64,000 nucleotides of DNA from Sabellastarte sp. h YS-2021 (lineage: Eukaryota > Annelida > Polychaeta > Sabellida > Sabellidae): the NCBI GenBank assembly GCA_964017235.1, contig OZ024928.1:2418001-2482000 (forward strand), read 5' to 3'. Under the pieces are notes generated by a model. That model was not told where the DNA came from and searched no databases. It worked only from the letters and a program-made list of their open reading frames with translations. Of the stretch, positions 35,532 to 47,912 are shown in pieces (the stretch's first letter is position 1; every line of letters begins with the position of its first letter). The translations under genes were made by a program, and so were the position numbers.

Positions 35532-36610
35532 TGGTAGGTCTTACATTTTTTTCTGAACAATTTGTAGCTGACTATATCGCCGACGTATTCAGGCAGAAAG
35601 TTCGAAGAATTTGGTGCATAAATACAGTGAAACTATGATCCCCAAATATCTGCTGCTGCTGTTGTTCTTGGTACTTAAGAAAATGAGAACTTAAGAAAGT
35701 TTGCTTTAGAAACCTTAAAGAATATCAACAATTATTACTTTTTTTCAGAAATCAGCCTTTGCAGAAACTTTGTGAGCATCATTACGAAGGCACTTATGGA
35801 CTACAATTAATGATTTAGTATGATTCTGTAACTAATTAGGCGCCAGTGGACTGTGTTTTACATTCTCTGAACAGCTGCTAAACTTATTACAGTTTCACAC
35901 AAACTTTGCTGAATCAATTTGTGTTATATTTAAACATTTATATTGTCAGAATTATTGATAGCAGTGTAAATTTCAATAGAATAAAAAAAATTCTAATTAA
36001 TGGAGAATACTGTTTAAATATGTTAGGTTGTATACAACTTCCTTTTACAGAATTCCTCCAGCCGAAACGGTAAAATATAATTAGCAATCAAATTCATAGC
36101 TAAAAGAAAGCCAACAGCAAGGCTATGTTATGTGCATGCAACTGTGGAGACTTTGTTCTTTTCAGCCTTGACTAGGGCTTGAACTTCTTTATTGGGGGGG
36201 GAGAAAACTTAAAAAGTTGGCATCATATTCTCTTTGAAATCAACATACTGCTAAGATGGACAATGCTGAAATATCTAATAACTCTTAAATTATACAAATG
36301 CTTTGTGAATACAGAGTCGTAATGTGCATGGTTGAAAAAGACTTCTGACACAAATGTGAGCCTACAGTATGGCTAGTTGTTTGCAACAAGTGATGTTGTT
36401 TATTAAGTAGTACAATAAGTACACAGTGGAAGATAGTTTGGAGAAAAAAATCTATCTTGGATATTTTCGCAATTTACAATTTACTCGTCAGATGAAATAC
36501 ATTTGTGATAAATCATCAATTCTTGAGTGTAGTTTTTCTACTTGGATTTTCTACCCATGACATCCAAACAGGAGGTAAGGAGATAACTCATGTGTAGTAG
36601 ACCCTGTATT
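35532..36610. other. intergenic, nothing recognised
   Basis: This is AT-rich. I see no gene or repeat family. Confidence 0.5.
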
Positions 36611-36624
36611 TCTTAGGCCATAAC

Positions 36625-36829
36625 TCCCACCTCTGCGGCCGGGGTTCGATCCCCGTCATGGCCGTAAGTGGGAAAGCTGGTAGTTGCTTGCCGTTGGTCG
36701 GCAGTTTACAGTACAGAACCCTAGCGAACTATATGTACTGGTTTCCTCTGCCCTTCCAACTACCCGTCGTGATATGACCTGTACAGTGTTGAAAGCGACG
36801 TAAAACCCCAAATAAACAATCTTAGGCCA
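36625..36829 (+). mobile_element. 5'-truncated young SINE (main family)
   Basis: It is flanked by a perfect 14-bp duplication, TCTTAGGCCATAAC, at 36611-36624 and 36830-36843. The tRNA head begins only at TCCCACCTCTGCGGCC, so the A-box half is absent. The body and tail are nearly those of 40346-40574. Confidence 0.9.
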
Positions 36830-36949
36830 TAACAGCTACTTGAATTATAAACAACAGTACATAATATAACCAATTTGAATACCCTCTGTTACTCGCTGTT
36901 GTATCCCTACCTACTTGATTTCTGCTGGATGACTTCCTTAAGTAGGAAC

Positions 36950-37250
36950 TTCACCTGTCCTTTTTTTTCATCACCCGTGCCCGTGTCTGCTAAATTACCT
37001 GTACCCGTGATATCCTAGGTTTGGTATTCACCAAAGGATCAGGCTCAAGTTGAGCCAAAAATCAGCTCCAAGTTCACAGCTGTTTATACTGAACTAGAGC
37101 TAATTTTTGGCTCAACTTGAGCTTGATCCCCTTCGCGAATACAGCCCTTAATCTTTAGGTATAATACAGTGTTATCATCAGTGTCTATGATGTGGAAGGA
37201 AAAAATTTGTTCCTCATCACGGACATACATATTTTAATACAGCTTCTGGG
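36950..37250. mobile_element. second copy of the 27530 hairpin MITE, interrupted
   Basis: AAGTAGGAACTTCACCTGTCC-type start, then CCCGTGATATCCTAGG, match 27530-27777. The match resumes at TTTAGGTATAATACAGTG after the inserted hairpin at 37022-37147. The right end is worn. Confidence 0.65.
37022..37147. mobile_element. 126-bp hairpin MITE inserted in another MITE
   Basis: GGTATTCACCAAAGGATC, GGCTCAAGTTGAGCCAAAAA and their mirror images (TTTTTGGCTCAACTTGAGC, CGCGAATACAGCCC) form one long stem. The ends belong to the GGGCC-xx-TATTCAC group. Confidence 0.78.
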
Positions 37251-38242
37251 ATTATGACAGCTATTTCAAGCATTTCAAAAGAGCCGTCTCAAATGCAAAT
37301 AACACATACTGAGTTGTGGTGAATCATCCCAAAAGGCATATCCTACCCTAGCTAATACCAATCCCACTGAATATTGCACTGAATACATGCTACTCAAATA
37401 TAGGACAGGTTGAAGAACTGAAAGTTGTGATCCTTTCACAGAAAAGGTGTAACCTTGGAAAAATGGATTCGTATATAAGCTCACATTGTATTGCCATTGA
37501 TGCAAATAAAAAATTAAGGTATATTATATGAGTTCAAGCTTTTCTATTTATCTAATTTTAGGTCTTATAATTTCATTTTGCAAAATCATCTGAAATATGA
37601 AATAATTCATTTCATACCAACTCAGTGATATTAAGTCATATTGCACAATCAATATCTTTCTTATTTTCTACACAAGCTTTCTTATTGATATTCTGAAAAC
37701 ATGGTACATCAGCACATATCATAATAATGTGAAATAATAATAAAAAGGTACATTATTATTGCATAATTTCTACAGATGAATAATAACATCAATACTCACA
37801 ATACCAAGAGGTATATCCCTTTAGGTAAAAGTATTCAATGAACGTGTTTATTCTGCCATCAAGCAAGAGTATTTGTCCTTACATGCTCAAACAAAGATGT
37901 TGCTTTATTTGCCCCGGCACCTGGCCTTGGTTACAGGATTGGTGCGACAGGAATTTTAACCCCTACCAAAACTTGCTATTGCCATATTTATCTAAGCAAA
38001 GGTCAATACACAATTGAGCTGTAAAACATTTTCTTTCTGTTTACGTGAAACTGCTTGGCTTACTAAATTCAAACTCTGACCAAGCAGGAACACTAATATC
38101 ACTAGAAAAGCACTCATAGAATGCAGACCCACTCCAAGTGCTCGTTCCCACCCCTATTTGTTTCTGTTCTGGGTCACACTATCCGGAATTTTGGTAGGAT
38201 CCTGATCAAACATTGGCAAACTATAGCCAGTATTGTGATTTA

Positions 38243-38473
38243 GATTTATTTTTTGTTTTACATCGTGTTCAACAGCCAGGGTAATATTTTGGATGGGTAG
38301 TTTACGGGTACAGGAACCAGTGCATACTAGTTGGCCAAGATTCTGAACTGTAAATCACTGGGCATCGGCAAGCAACTACCAACTTTCCAACATGAAGCGT
38401 GTGGGACCGAGATTTGAAATGGCGACCTCAGAAGTTGAAGACGTGCACTTTAACTGCTACACCATCGAGCCCC
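38243..38473 (-). mobile_element. decayed tRNA-derived SINE
   Basis: TTTACATCGTGTTCAACAGC, GCAAGCAACTACCAACTTTC and a worn head match the minus-strand form of the main SINE family. Confidence 0.65.
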
Positions 38474-38979
38474 CTGCCACTATTGTGGGAGTGTCCTGTA
38501 TTTTTTGGTAAGCAATATGACAATTAATTATTGAGGTATAAACACATATAATTAAAGTGACCCATCTCGAAATGATAAAAAATCTGTCAAAAAGTGACTA
38601 TATCCAGACATTTATCCAGACCACCACTTTAACTGGACCATCTATTCTTTAAAACATTATGGATGATTTCCCGAAAATTTCATCAAAATCCGCCTATAAC
38701 TTTGTCAGAGTGACAGAATGTTGGACAAGTGTGGCATTTGAACATTCTGATCTTGTTCTTGATTGCCTCATTACGTCTGGCAGATCTCGGGTTTGAATGA
38801 AGGTCTTGTAAATAAATTGAATTCACTGTACCCTGTCCTTAGATGACCTTAATTAGCTGCAGATAAAGCTTGGACTTCAATATACTGTACATGGGTGAAA
38901 TTCAAACTATCACACCGGAAATTCATAAACAAGATCATTGGAATTGGGGAAGCTGGTTGTGTGTATGAGCGTGGTGCTG

Positions 38980-39030
38980 ATGGAGGAGGAGGGGGGATGG
39001 GGGGGATTGGGGGGGGGGGGGGGGGAGTGA
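38980..39030 (+). repeat. G-rich tract, G-quadruplex candidate
   Basis: GGAGGAGGGGGGATGGGGGG is followed by a longer G run (about 39009-39026). Four or more G tracts of at least three lie on the plus strand. The glycine-rich open frame over it is an artefact of the tract. Confidence 0.7.
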
Positions 39031-39806
39031 AAGAAGATATTGATCCATTTTTGAGTTGTGTTTTTGGTATTGTGGGTGCTGGATCTATGCATATTGCAAG
39101 GATTCATTGATTGATGTTATAAATCAAAAGGGTGGGAAAAAAAACTCGATATGTGTTGCTATGGTGTAGTATGTAGATAATAATACTATTAATAAGAATG
39201 CTCCAAGTGTACCCTATATTACTGGACTAAGGATATTTCTACTATGACTGAAGAGGTTAGTTTATAATTGTATTTTATATGTACCTTTCAAGGGAAACTA
39301 AAGAAGCCATATAACAATTTAATCCCTCTCTTAACTGATTCACACAACCGGAACCAGAAATATGTTTGTGCTTGTTTTATTAAAAGGCAGAATTTATAAA
39401 TTTTATAATAATAAGATTGTCAAAATCCAATACAGTGCTACTTTTAGACTTAGAGTGACAAAAAGTTAACTAATGAGAATTAATGGCATAGACTTAACTG
39501 AGAGAGGCTTCAGAAACCACAGATTAACCAAGTACGTAGCTTAATTAAGTCTTGAACTTAAATCCCAGATTGAAATCCAAGCACTAGGATTTACTGAAGA
39601 CAGAAGTCCAATATTGCTTAAGTCTAAGACTTTTGTCTCAACTAAGATTTCATGTTGAGTTTATGTCCAATTATTTGAGGTGATGCACCAATTGGGCTAA
39701 GCCCATTTTAGGACTTAACTTTTGGCTTAAACTGGAGGAGGACTTCATTCTTAAAACAATTTCAAATATTTGTATATTGTCCTTTTATTGTTTTTCTTAT
39801 TGGTTA

Positions 39807-39915
39807 GGGCCGGTATTCACGAAAGGTCTTAGCCAAGTCTTAGGCTTAAGTTGGCTATATTTTTATACAAAAGTTAAGCCTAAGACTTGGCTAAGACCTT
39901 TCGTGAATACGGCCC
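39807..39915. mobile_element. near-perfect 109-bp hairpin MITE
   Basis: The left arm GGGCCGGTATTCACGAAAGG continues TCTTAGCCAAGTCTTAGGCTT. The right arm is its complement with about one mismatch over 45 nt. The loop is about 20 nt. Confidence 0.85.
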
Positions 39916-40345
39916 CAGGTGTCTTAAACATAAAAAAATCCAACACTAAAACATGTTACCTTAAAATAATTACAGAAAACCCAATAATATATTAATAGCA
40001 TTGATGAAACAGTGAATAAAATCTGGCAGGACTTGAAGTGATCAGCTCCGTTTTAGAAAATAACCCAATGCAAAATTAAACATTGTAAAAACATAAAAAT
40101 TCCAACCTTGTACTTTTTTGTACCTTTTCTGAATTAGATACTCCCCTTTTTTATGCATCCATATGTCGAGGGGAATTTACGAGAGACTTGGGCATGTGCA
40201 TTTTCCTTGCTGGTGTTGCACTTCCTTCCCAGTTACTTAAAGGGTTTGTACGTGCTGTAAGATACACTCACATGTACCTAACACTTATATAAACCTATTG
40301 TACCGCCAGTAGCTATGCGCAGACTGTTCTTTGATATTGAAGTAG

Positions 40346-40574
40346 GGGCCACGGTGGCAGAGTGGTAACACTCTCGCCTCCCACCTCTGAGGCCGGGGTT
40401 CGATTCCCGGCACGACCTCAAGTGGGAAAGCTGGTAGTTGCTTGCCGTTGGTCGGCAGTTTACAGTACAGAACTCTAGCGAACTGTATGTACTGGTTTCC
40501 TCTGCCCTTCCAACTACCCGTCGTGATATGACCTGTACAGCGTTGAAAGCGACATAAAACCCCAAATAAATAAA
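40346..40574 (+). mobile_element. full-length young tRNA-derived SINE
   Basis: It is flanked by a perfect 15-bp duplication, TTGATATTGAAGTAG, at 40331-40345 and 40575-40589. The head GCCACGGTGGCAGAGTGGTA, CTCTCGCCTCCCACC, GGGGTTCGATTCCCGG resembles tRNA-Gly(CCC). The body ends AAACCCCAAATAAATAAA. It is the best family reference here. The 229-bp length agrees with 12111-12336. Confidence 0.92.
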
Positions 40575-41364
40575 TTGATATTGAAGTAGTGACACTCTTT
40601 TTGGGAGGATACACCTTGTGTGTACGTGCAGATTTCTACTACCCCACTACCAGGCGATGCTCATATTTTTCAACAATATTTGTAGCACACTTACGTGTGT
40701 GTACACATACAATGTAATGTAAGAGAAGCTTTAGTTTTGAATTCAAGCTCAATATTTTTTTCAGCCACTGATGTTTGTCCCCCAGTATAGTTCATCGATC
40801 ACTTGCTATTTTATGGGAATATTAAAAACTTATCATAATGAAGTTTCAATTTGCAATCAAACATAAATATTTCTTGCACTGAGAGTTTTTACAGTGAATG
40901 ACAAACTGATAGATTGAGAAAAGCCATCAATTAAAAGGAGAAACAACCCCACATATTGCCTCTTTGGACAAAAGCCCTCAGCCAGTTTCGGTAGCTTCAG
41001 GACAAAAGCCCTCAACGAGGATTGCAGCCTGTGTAGCCTGTGAAAAAAGCCCTCCAGTTTGTATCTTGTGGAGGATAGATTATCCAGAGAGAAGCTTTCA
41101 ATCTTGACATCAAGTCACTTATTATGAGACGAATTACCTCTGTGAAGGACGTAATGTTTTTTGTTTTTTTTCTGAGATAACTCAAAAACTGACAAACAAG
41201 ATGTTTCTGATTTTTTTGGTGGAAAGAGCCTGGCAAAGGAAGAATTAATTGAATTTGGCGAAAGATCCGGATCTCACTCTGTCTACAGAAAAATTTTGGA
41301 AAGTATAAAAGTCTCACTTTCAATGACATTTCACTGCCTTAGTGTTCAATATTACTCCTTATTA

Positions 41365-43030
41365 TCTCCCACCTGCGGCCGAAGGCCGTGGTCGGGAGAT
41401 TATAAAATGCCTTCCGTATGCCGTTCGTCACATTTTTGCATAAACCTTAATATCTGATTCATTTATAAAGATATCTTCAACAAATTTGCAGGGAATATTT
41501 ATGGCTATGAAAACTTGTCTCTGCAAAATTTTAGCCTCATTTTGAAAAACAAAATGGCCGCCATAGCTAAATGTTTGAATACCATAAAGGTGCTCTAAAT
41601 CTTGAAATATTCTAGCTGACTTCATCAAATTTGCACAAAAGCTATATGGCTAGAAAAGCTAGCCTGATAGTAATTTTGGCCTAGTTCAAAAAACAAAATG
41701 GCCGCCATATCACATGTTTAATGTCAAACCGAAAAGTGGGGCTACTATGATTGATAAGGGGTGATAAGTTATCACTGATAACATAATTTGTTCCAGAAAT
41801 CAGCATCCAAACTTGAAACAAGACTTGGGGAATGCACTCAAAATTTCCTGGAAACAGATAATTTATGTTCGTGGACACTTCTACTACCTTTTATGGAACT
41901 GATACATTCCAGGGAATGTCTAAATGTTGCCAATGACAACCAGTTGTTTATTGTATCCCCGAAAAGTGGGGCTACTATGGATCAAGCACTGTCATCGCCC
42001 GCGTCCGTGTCCGCAGAGATTTTCTAGTGTTCAACCTACAAGCTACATTTCTTTTGGGATTATAAATTCTTTTAAACTTTGCAAGTGGCTTGCTATGGCA
42101 GAGATCTGGCCACCCTATTCTTTTAGCAGCCCAGGAGTCAAAATTATGCTCTGCGGAGTCAAAAACATCCAAAATTTTTACTATTGCTTGTGTTCAAGCT
42201 GTAGGGCAGTTTCTTTCAGATTTATTGTATATTTTGTGCAATAATTGGTGGGTGTGAGGTCTCGCCATCCTATCTTTTTTGTAGGCCTGGGTTGAAAATC
42301 AAGCGAGTAATAGCTATTTTAAGCCCAGGAGTCAAAATTATGCCCTGGGGAGTCAAAAACATCAAAAATTTTGACTTGTAACTTGAAAAGTATTGCATTT
42401 AGAGAATTTTGTTTAAATATGTTATTCAGCTACTTTTGGGTCAGCTATAGCATAGTAAAATTGCAGACCTGTAGCTCATTGCATAGCTGAGTAATAGCTA
42501 GATTGAGGTTCTCACTGTTCAGTAAATCAGTTGTAACTTGAAAACTATTGCAAAAAAGCTTATAACTCACTTATTATTGGTCCTAGAGGTTTGAAATGTG
42601 AAACCAACCTATAGGAAATCACAGGTTAGGAATCTTCTGATGTCAGATTTGACCTAAGTGGGCCTCTCCTTCAAAGTCAAATGAGGAGAGCCAAATATTA
42701 AAGTCCTTATAACTCACTTATTATTGGTCCTAGAGGTTTGGGATGTGAAACCTACCTATAGCAAATCAATTGGCTGGGAATCTTCTGGTGTGGTCAGATT
42801 TGACCTTGGCCCCTCCTTCATAACTGGCTTATTATTGATCCTAGAGGTTTGCAATGTGAAACCAACTTATAGGAAATTATGCGTTGGGAATCTTTTGATG
42901 TGGTCAGATTTGACCTTGAACCCCTCTATCAAGGTCTAACAAGGACAGCCAAACTTAAAAATGCTTATAACTTCAGGAATCTTCAGCCTCTATGTCTTTT
43001 ATAATTGCTTCTACAGGTTTGCTATGTTCG
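41365..43030 (+). mobile_element. terminal-hairpin (HINE/pearl-like) element with arrays, one end missing
   Basis: It begins after TA with a 35-nt hairpin, TCTCCCACCTGCGGCC...GGTCGGGAGA (41365-41399), then AAAATGCC. It contains AAAATGGCCGCCAT segments, two TTATGCTCTG/TTATGCCCTG GGGAGTC repeats at about 42140 and 42340, and three units of the 145-bp satellite (42540-42990), inverted relative to 8690-9960. No matching right end was found. Confidence 0.72.
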
Positions 43031-44800
43031 GGGATACACCGTCGGGTCGCAATAAAGCGAGCAGCATAAGTCTAGTAATTCTAAGTTTTATCTTATGCCA
43101 ACTTATGGTGTGTGCCAAGTTATAGCAGGGAACAGTATTGCCCCTTGACAAAATACACTAATTGGCTTTTTTTGGTAAAATATATTTATAAGATTCACTT
43201 GTGCAAATATATTTTAACCAAAACCAACTGACATTAAACAATGTATTTTAATTAATGACATTAAAATTAAAATAAACTGTGAAAAAGATTTTTCAACAAC
43301 CTCTGTCAAATTACATGTACCTCAAAGTTGATTGATAGAGTGAATAACTCTAACTGGGTATAGAATGATTCTAATTACTTGGAAAGCAGTACAGTACAGT
43401 TTGTCATAAAAGATATTATAAAATATTCAACTGATACAAAATATTGTTTATGTATATAAATTTGTCAGTATAATTCCTACATTTTACTCACCTGTCAAAA
43501 TTTCCACTGAACAAATGCTATCCCAATGAATCTCTATGAAATTCCCTATAAGGCCACCAGAGTTCACAATACCTTAAGTAAGCCAAGTATATAACTAGTT
43601 GTGCTATTTACTTAAAGCCTTCATACAGACAGGTCCCACTAAAGCCTATATATATTTGGTTATCAGTAAAACTATATACACCCCCCCCCCTCCAAGAGAA
43701 ATATTGCCCAATTAAGAGACCTCTGACAGAATTGCATATATTGACAATACAATTTATTGATCAATCCTAACTAGGTTACACATAAATGTACTAAGTTGCC
43801 AAACTTTTGCCAATTCTTGCTTAATATTAAGATTACCCTACTTTTACATCATAAACATAATAACTGACTATGCATCATAGTTATAAATAGAAAGTATAAA
43901 TTATGTTAATGAGAAGAACTTAAGTGGCACCATGCATACAAATAATTATTGTAGTTATTGAGTAAATGTGCTCCTTAAAAATCACCAGTTTGCACAAAGT
44001 TTATAAATTTTCAGCATTAACCACACTTAATGGTATAATGTTTGTTGTGTTCTCAAAACAAGGACTCTCTTGTATTACAGTAAAATTATGAGAATTTTTA
44101 GCCTTTCTAATTTTTGCCACATATTAATATTTTTACATAAAACATTTGAAACCTGAACTTGCAGTTGATACACAAGTAAACATAATTCTTTAACTTACAG
44201 TTTTTGACATCATTCTTTTTTTGTATATTATACTAATTTGGTTATTTTGCAACAAGAAAACAAGTGTTGATTTATAGCATATAAAGTTGGCAAAATGTGA
44301 TGCCTTTACGCTCTATTTATCTGCATAACTATGTCAGAATACTTAAGGTGCCTGACAATGAATGTTATATGAAAAGGTTTTTGCAAAACAAACTTTTGCA
44401 TATATTGGGGAAAAACTCATTATTTTCTGTGGAATAGATATTGATTTTTGGTTATAGTAGTGAAATACTATTAACATATTTATAAAGGCGTATGTATAAC
44501 CAAGAATATATGGATAATTAAGGTCTGAATATAAAATAGAAATAAGCCTATTTTTAGATAATTAAGTTAGTACTTACCAAATTGTTGTTCTTTGAATAGA
44601 TAGGCCAAGTTACTGGCAATATATCCTTTGAATTTCAGGCAAAGAGAATCCTGTTAGGACACTTAAATCACCAATATATTAAGATTTGTATGTGTGGTTA
44701 TATATTTTATGACAAATTGGCTGACAGGAGATTCATCTGTGTTGAAAGAATTCTATTGCATATCTTGCAAAAAGTTTGGAAATATTGTGTGATTCATTCA
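43031..44800. other. intergenic, nothing recognised
   Basis: This is AT-rich, with a short C run near 43680. There are no supported exons. Confidence 0.5.
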
Positions 44801-44811
44801 TACATTTATAG

Positions 44812-45075
44812 TTAACTGTGAAAATTTTTTGAGTTTTCTTTTGGCCTTGGCTGGTTTGCATTGCGACATTCTCGTTGACGCAGGAATATTTTACTAAGCC
44901 CCAACTTATTGAATAGCCTGATCAGTGAATAAGAGTTAGGTTGTGGGTATTGATCTTTGAGAGATATATTGCCGTTACTCACGATATCTTTCGCAATTAA
45001 GTCAAAGCTTTTGCAGTAATAAGTATCTTTCAAACCAGGAATACACCTGGTTTAACAGTCAAACTGGAGTTAACG
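44812..45075. other. unexplained segment with an open frame and splice-like borders
   Basis: On the minus strand a 74-codon frame (44812-45033) reads like protein (KSFDLIAKDIVSNGNISLKD, SLIRLFNKLGLSKIFLRQRE) but has no family I know. On the plus strand a strong donor, AACGGTAAGT, ends the segment at 45075 and could mark a leader exon of the plus-strand gene. Neither reading is established. Confidence 0.3.
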
Positions 45076-45227
45076 GTAAGTACCGTATATTTCTACTGTT
45101 TAATTTATACTAACTTATTTTGTATAACTTTCCAAACATTTGCTTCAGAGCAGAATTTATTTTGAAATGTTGTGGAAAATGTCCATATATTTTGTGAGAT
45201 TTTATCACAAGTTTTCTCACAAGGCCT

Positions 45228-45345
45228 CTGTCAGTGGGTGAGTGGCTGATTTAGCATTCTGTTTAATCACTAGACTCTCACGCAAGTGCTGTGGGTTTGA
45301 GTCCACGTCCTAACTACATGTGAGAATTGCTGAGGGGCCTGTCTC
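45228..45345 (+). mobile_element. tRNA-derived SINE head fragment
   Basis: GTGGGTGAGTGGCTGATTTAGC and GGGTTTGAGTCCACGTCC are A- and B-box-like, followed by TGAGGGGCCTGTC. It abuts the MITE at 45348. Confidence 0.5.
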
Positions 45346-45347
45346 CT

Positions 45348-45593
45348 GGGCCCATATTTGTAAAGATTCCTAAACTTATACTAAAAACTAAAACAAACTC
45401 AGTTTCTGTTCCACCTGAGATTATGATGAAATTGGTATTTTGAGGAGTAAACTCACACGCGCCACTCTGAGTAAGAGTTTCAGAAATGTTTGTATTGTGA
45501 AAAGTTTGGCTTTGAGCATAAACTCATAAAAAATGAGTTTATGAGTGAGCCTTAACACGAGTTTAAACTTAAAAATCTTTGTAAATACAGGCC
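45348..45593. mobile_element. hairpin MITE of the GGGCC group
   Basis: The left end GGGCCCATATTTGTAAAGAT is mirrored by ATCTTTGTAAATACAGGCC. The arms carry TAAACTC/GAGTTTA words. Confidence 0.75.
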
Positions 45594-46214
45594 GTGTTGT
45601 TATGAGAAATCATTCCTTTTAAACAAGTACTCCCAGAGGTGGTCGTGATTATATTGCTTCCCACCGTAACTTGGCACAAACCTCAAAATAGCACAAAATG
45701 GAAATTGGAATGTTTATTAACATTTGATTGTCATCTTCTAAACTCTTTAGAAATTTTATTATTGCTCATTAAAAACAAGTGTAAAAGGTTATCATTTTGA
45801 TTTTATGTTAGTAAAACAGCATCAGAGGTGCCCTTACCCCACAGCTGGGGAAATAGTTTTCAACACCATGAAATATAGAAGTAGTGAAACAGTACAAAGA
45901 TATGGATACTTTCAGAGTGGTGTCAGTTATATAAAGCTCCAAATAGTGTTTAGAGAAAATAACATTAAGAGAAAGAAAATGCATGTATAGATAAAGTATT
46001 AAAATAAGACAGTTCAATAACAAGATGACAGCATTAATCAGTAAAACTAAAAATTATGAAGCTGTAAAATTTATTAATTGGAGAATAGCTGTCAATAGGA
46101 AAAGCACAATTATGTAAAAGTGCATACAATAATCAGTTGCAGCAATCCATATATCTTTGTCATAAGAGAAAGATGTCTCAAATATGGCAGGTGAACACAC
46201 TTTGGCAGAGCCCA

Positions 46215-46700
46215 AGTTAAAGGTCATACCATGAGGCACACCTTTTCACAAATGTACCTACCAGGCAACAACTTCCTACACTGTACGGTTTCCGAGATAT
46301 AGCCCGAACAAGATTTTATAGGTCAAGGTCACTGCGCCAAGGTCATAGGTCAAATCAAGGTCACACCATGATGTGGCACACCTACATAACGTAACTAATG
46401 TCCCTACTAAGTATCAACTTCCTGCATCTTACAGTTGCCGAGATATATCACGGACAAGATTTTAAAGGTCAAGGTCACTACGGCAAGGTCAAAGGTCAAA
46501 TCAAGGTCGCACCATGATGTTGTGCACACCTACACACTCTAACCAATGTCCCTACCAAGTATGAACTTCCTGCACCTTACTGTTTCTGAGATACAGCCCG
46601 GACAAACTTTTTCCCGCTGCCCGCCAGAACACCTGCCCATCCGGATACCATGGGTGAAAACAAAACCCCAACAGCCCTTAAGGGCTGCGGGATAAAAATG
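46215..46700 (+). repeat. three 148-bp units rich in AGGTCA, with a palindromic end
   Basis: GAGATATAGCCCG-type motifs recur at 46293, 46440 and 46589. Each unit has AACTTCCT and AGGTCAAGGTCAC. DR1-like pairs AGGTCA-x-AGGTCA lie at 46340-46352 and 46486-46498. The end carries the perfect palindrome CAGCCCTTAAGGGCTG at 46672-46687, then CGGGATAAAAATG. It is a non-autonomous terminal-hairpin element. Confidence 0.78.
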
Positions 46701-47912
46701 ATTTTATAGCTTCAGCCTGTGTCAATTCATATTGGTATAAAGAAAATCCACTAAACTACACTTAAAGCAAGAAAAAATAAGGTTTTTATGTCCAAGTTGT
46801 GCCAAATTACGGCGGGGAGCAGTACAGGTCATTCTATGCTGTTACATCACTTTACATTGTATTCAAAAAACATACAAAATTTTAGTTACTGCTGAAAGCT
46901 TTTCTCTTCTCTCTCTCAATATTAGTTTTATAAAATTTGGTAACTTTTGTAACTTTATGCAATAACTGGTCAAAAGTAATTTGAAATCGATCTTTGTTGA
47001 ACCTGCAATTAGGCTTCAGAAATTATCGCACAAAAATGGTTTAAAGGTTTAAACAACAAGAACACAAACTAAATGTCATGGTAAGCATTGTTTAAGTCTC
47101 TTTTGTTAGGTAGCGTGTGCGATTTTCTTATTAACACTACTTAGGTTTGAAAACTTTGAAGACCATTTATCTCTATGACCATTTATCTTAGTGACAAAGC
47201 GTGTACCATTTATTGCTGGTTCCAATTATCGCCAGGCAAAAATAAAATAGTCATGTCTGAAAATTGTTCATTAGGTAGAACTATCTCTAAACTGAATATG
47301 ACAAATGTACACCAAAACGCCCTGAATATTTGCTGTCATTGCAGAAGTATGAACATTATATTTACAAGTGGCAGTAATTGGTACCCGGCTATAATGGGTC
47401 ACATGGCAGTATAGACATCAAAAATATACAATCTTTTATCTTTCAAACAGTGGAATTCATCAATGTGGTGAATAGTTTACTCAGATCAATTCAGATCTGG
47501 ACCCAGATTCATTCATTTAATTGTTTGTATCACAAGGTAGTTGTCTTGATTTCTCTCATGTGGATCCAGAAGGTTAATTGGTAAAAGTATAAAAGTTTAG
47601 AGGCGATAAATGTTTGATTTAAATTCCAAGTGAATAATTTTACTGAATTTTTTGTAGTATTCTTTATAATCTATACATATAAAATAAGTTAAAATTTGAT
47701 ATAAAAATAAACAGCAGATACGATACAAAATAAGTTGTTTATTGCAATCCTAGCAATTCTAGCTACAAATTGTAGACTGCCCAAATTGTATACTTCTGTA
47801 AAAATATCCTCTAGATTTTCATCTAATTGTCACAATGATGTTGAAATATCATGAGAATTAAAACACTGATAACACTTTAGTGTCATTAAGTGATCCTATC
47901 GACTACATAATT
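46701..47912. other. intergenic, nothing recognised
   Basis: A donor-like GTAAGC directly after ATG at 47078-47080 is the only gene-like signal, and it is weak. Confidence 0.4.

Noticed and set aside
38895-39110. A glycine-rich small protein
   Set aside because: The glycine run is only the G tract; there is no start context, splice support or conservation argument.
40346-40420. A possible tRNA-Gly gene
   Set aside because: It is the head of a SINE with its own target duplication. The tRNA fold is degenerate and the body continues for 150 nt.
41012-41329. A 105-codon minus-strand open frame
   Set aside because: There is no recognisable domain, no splice partners and AT-driven composition.
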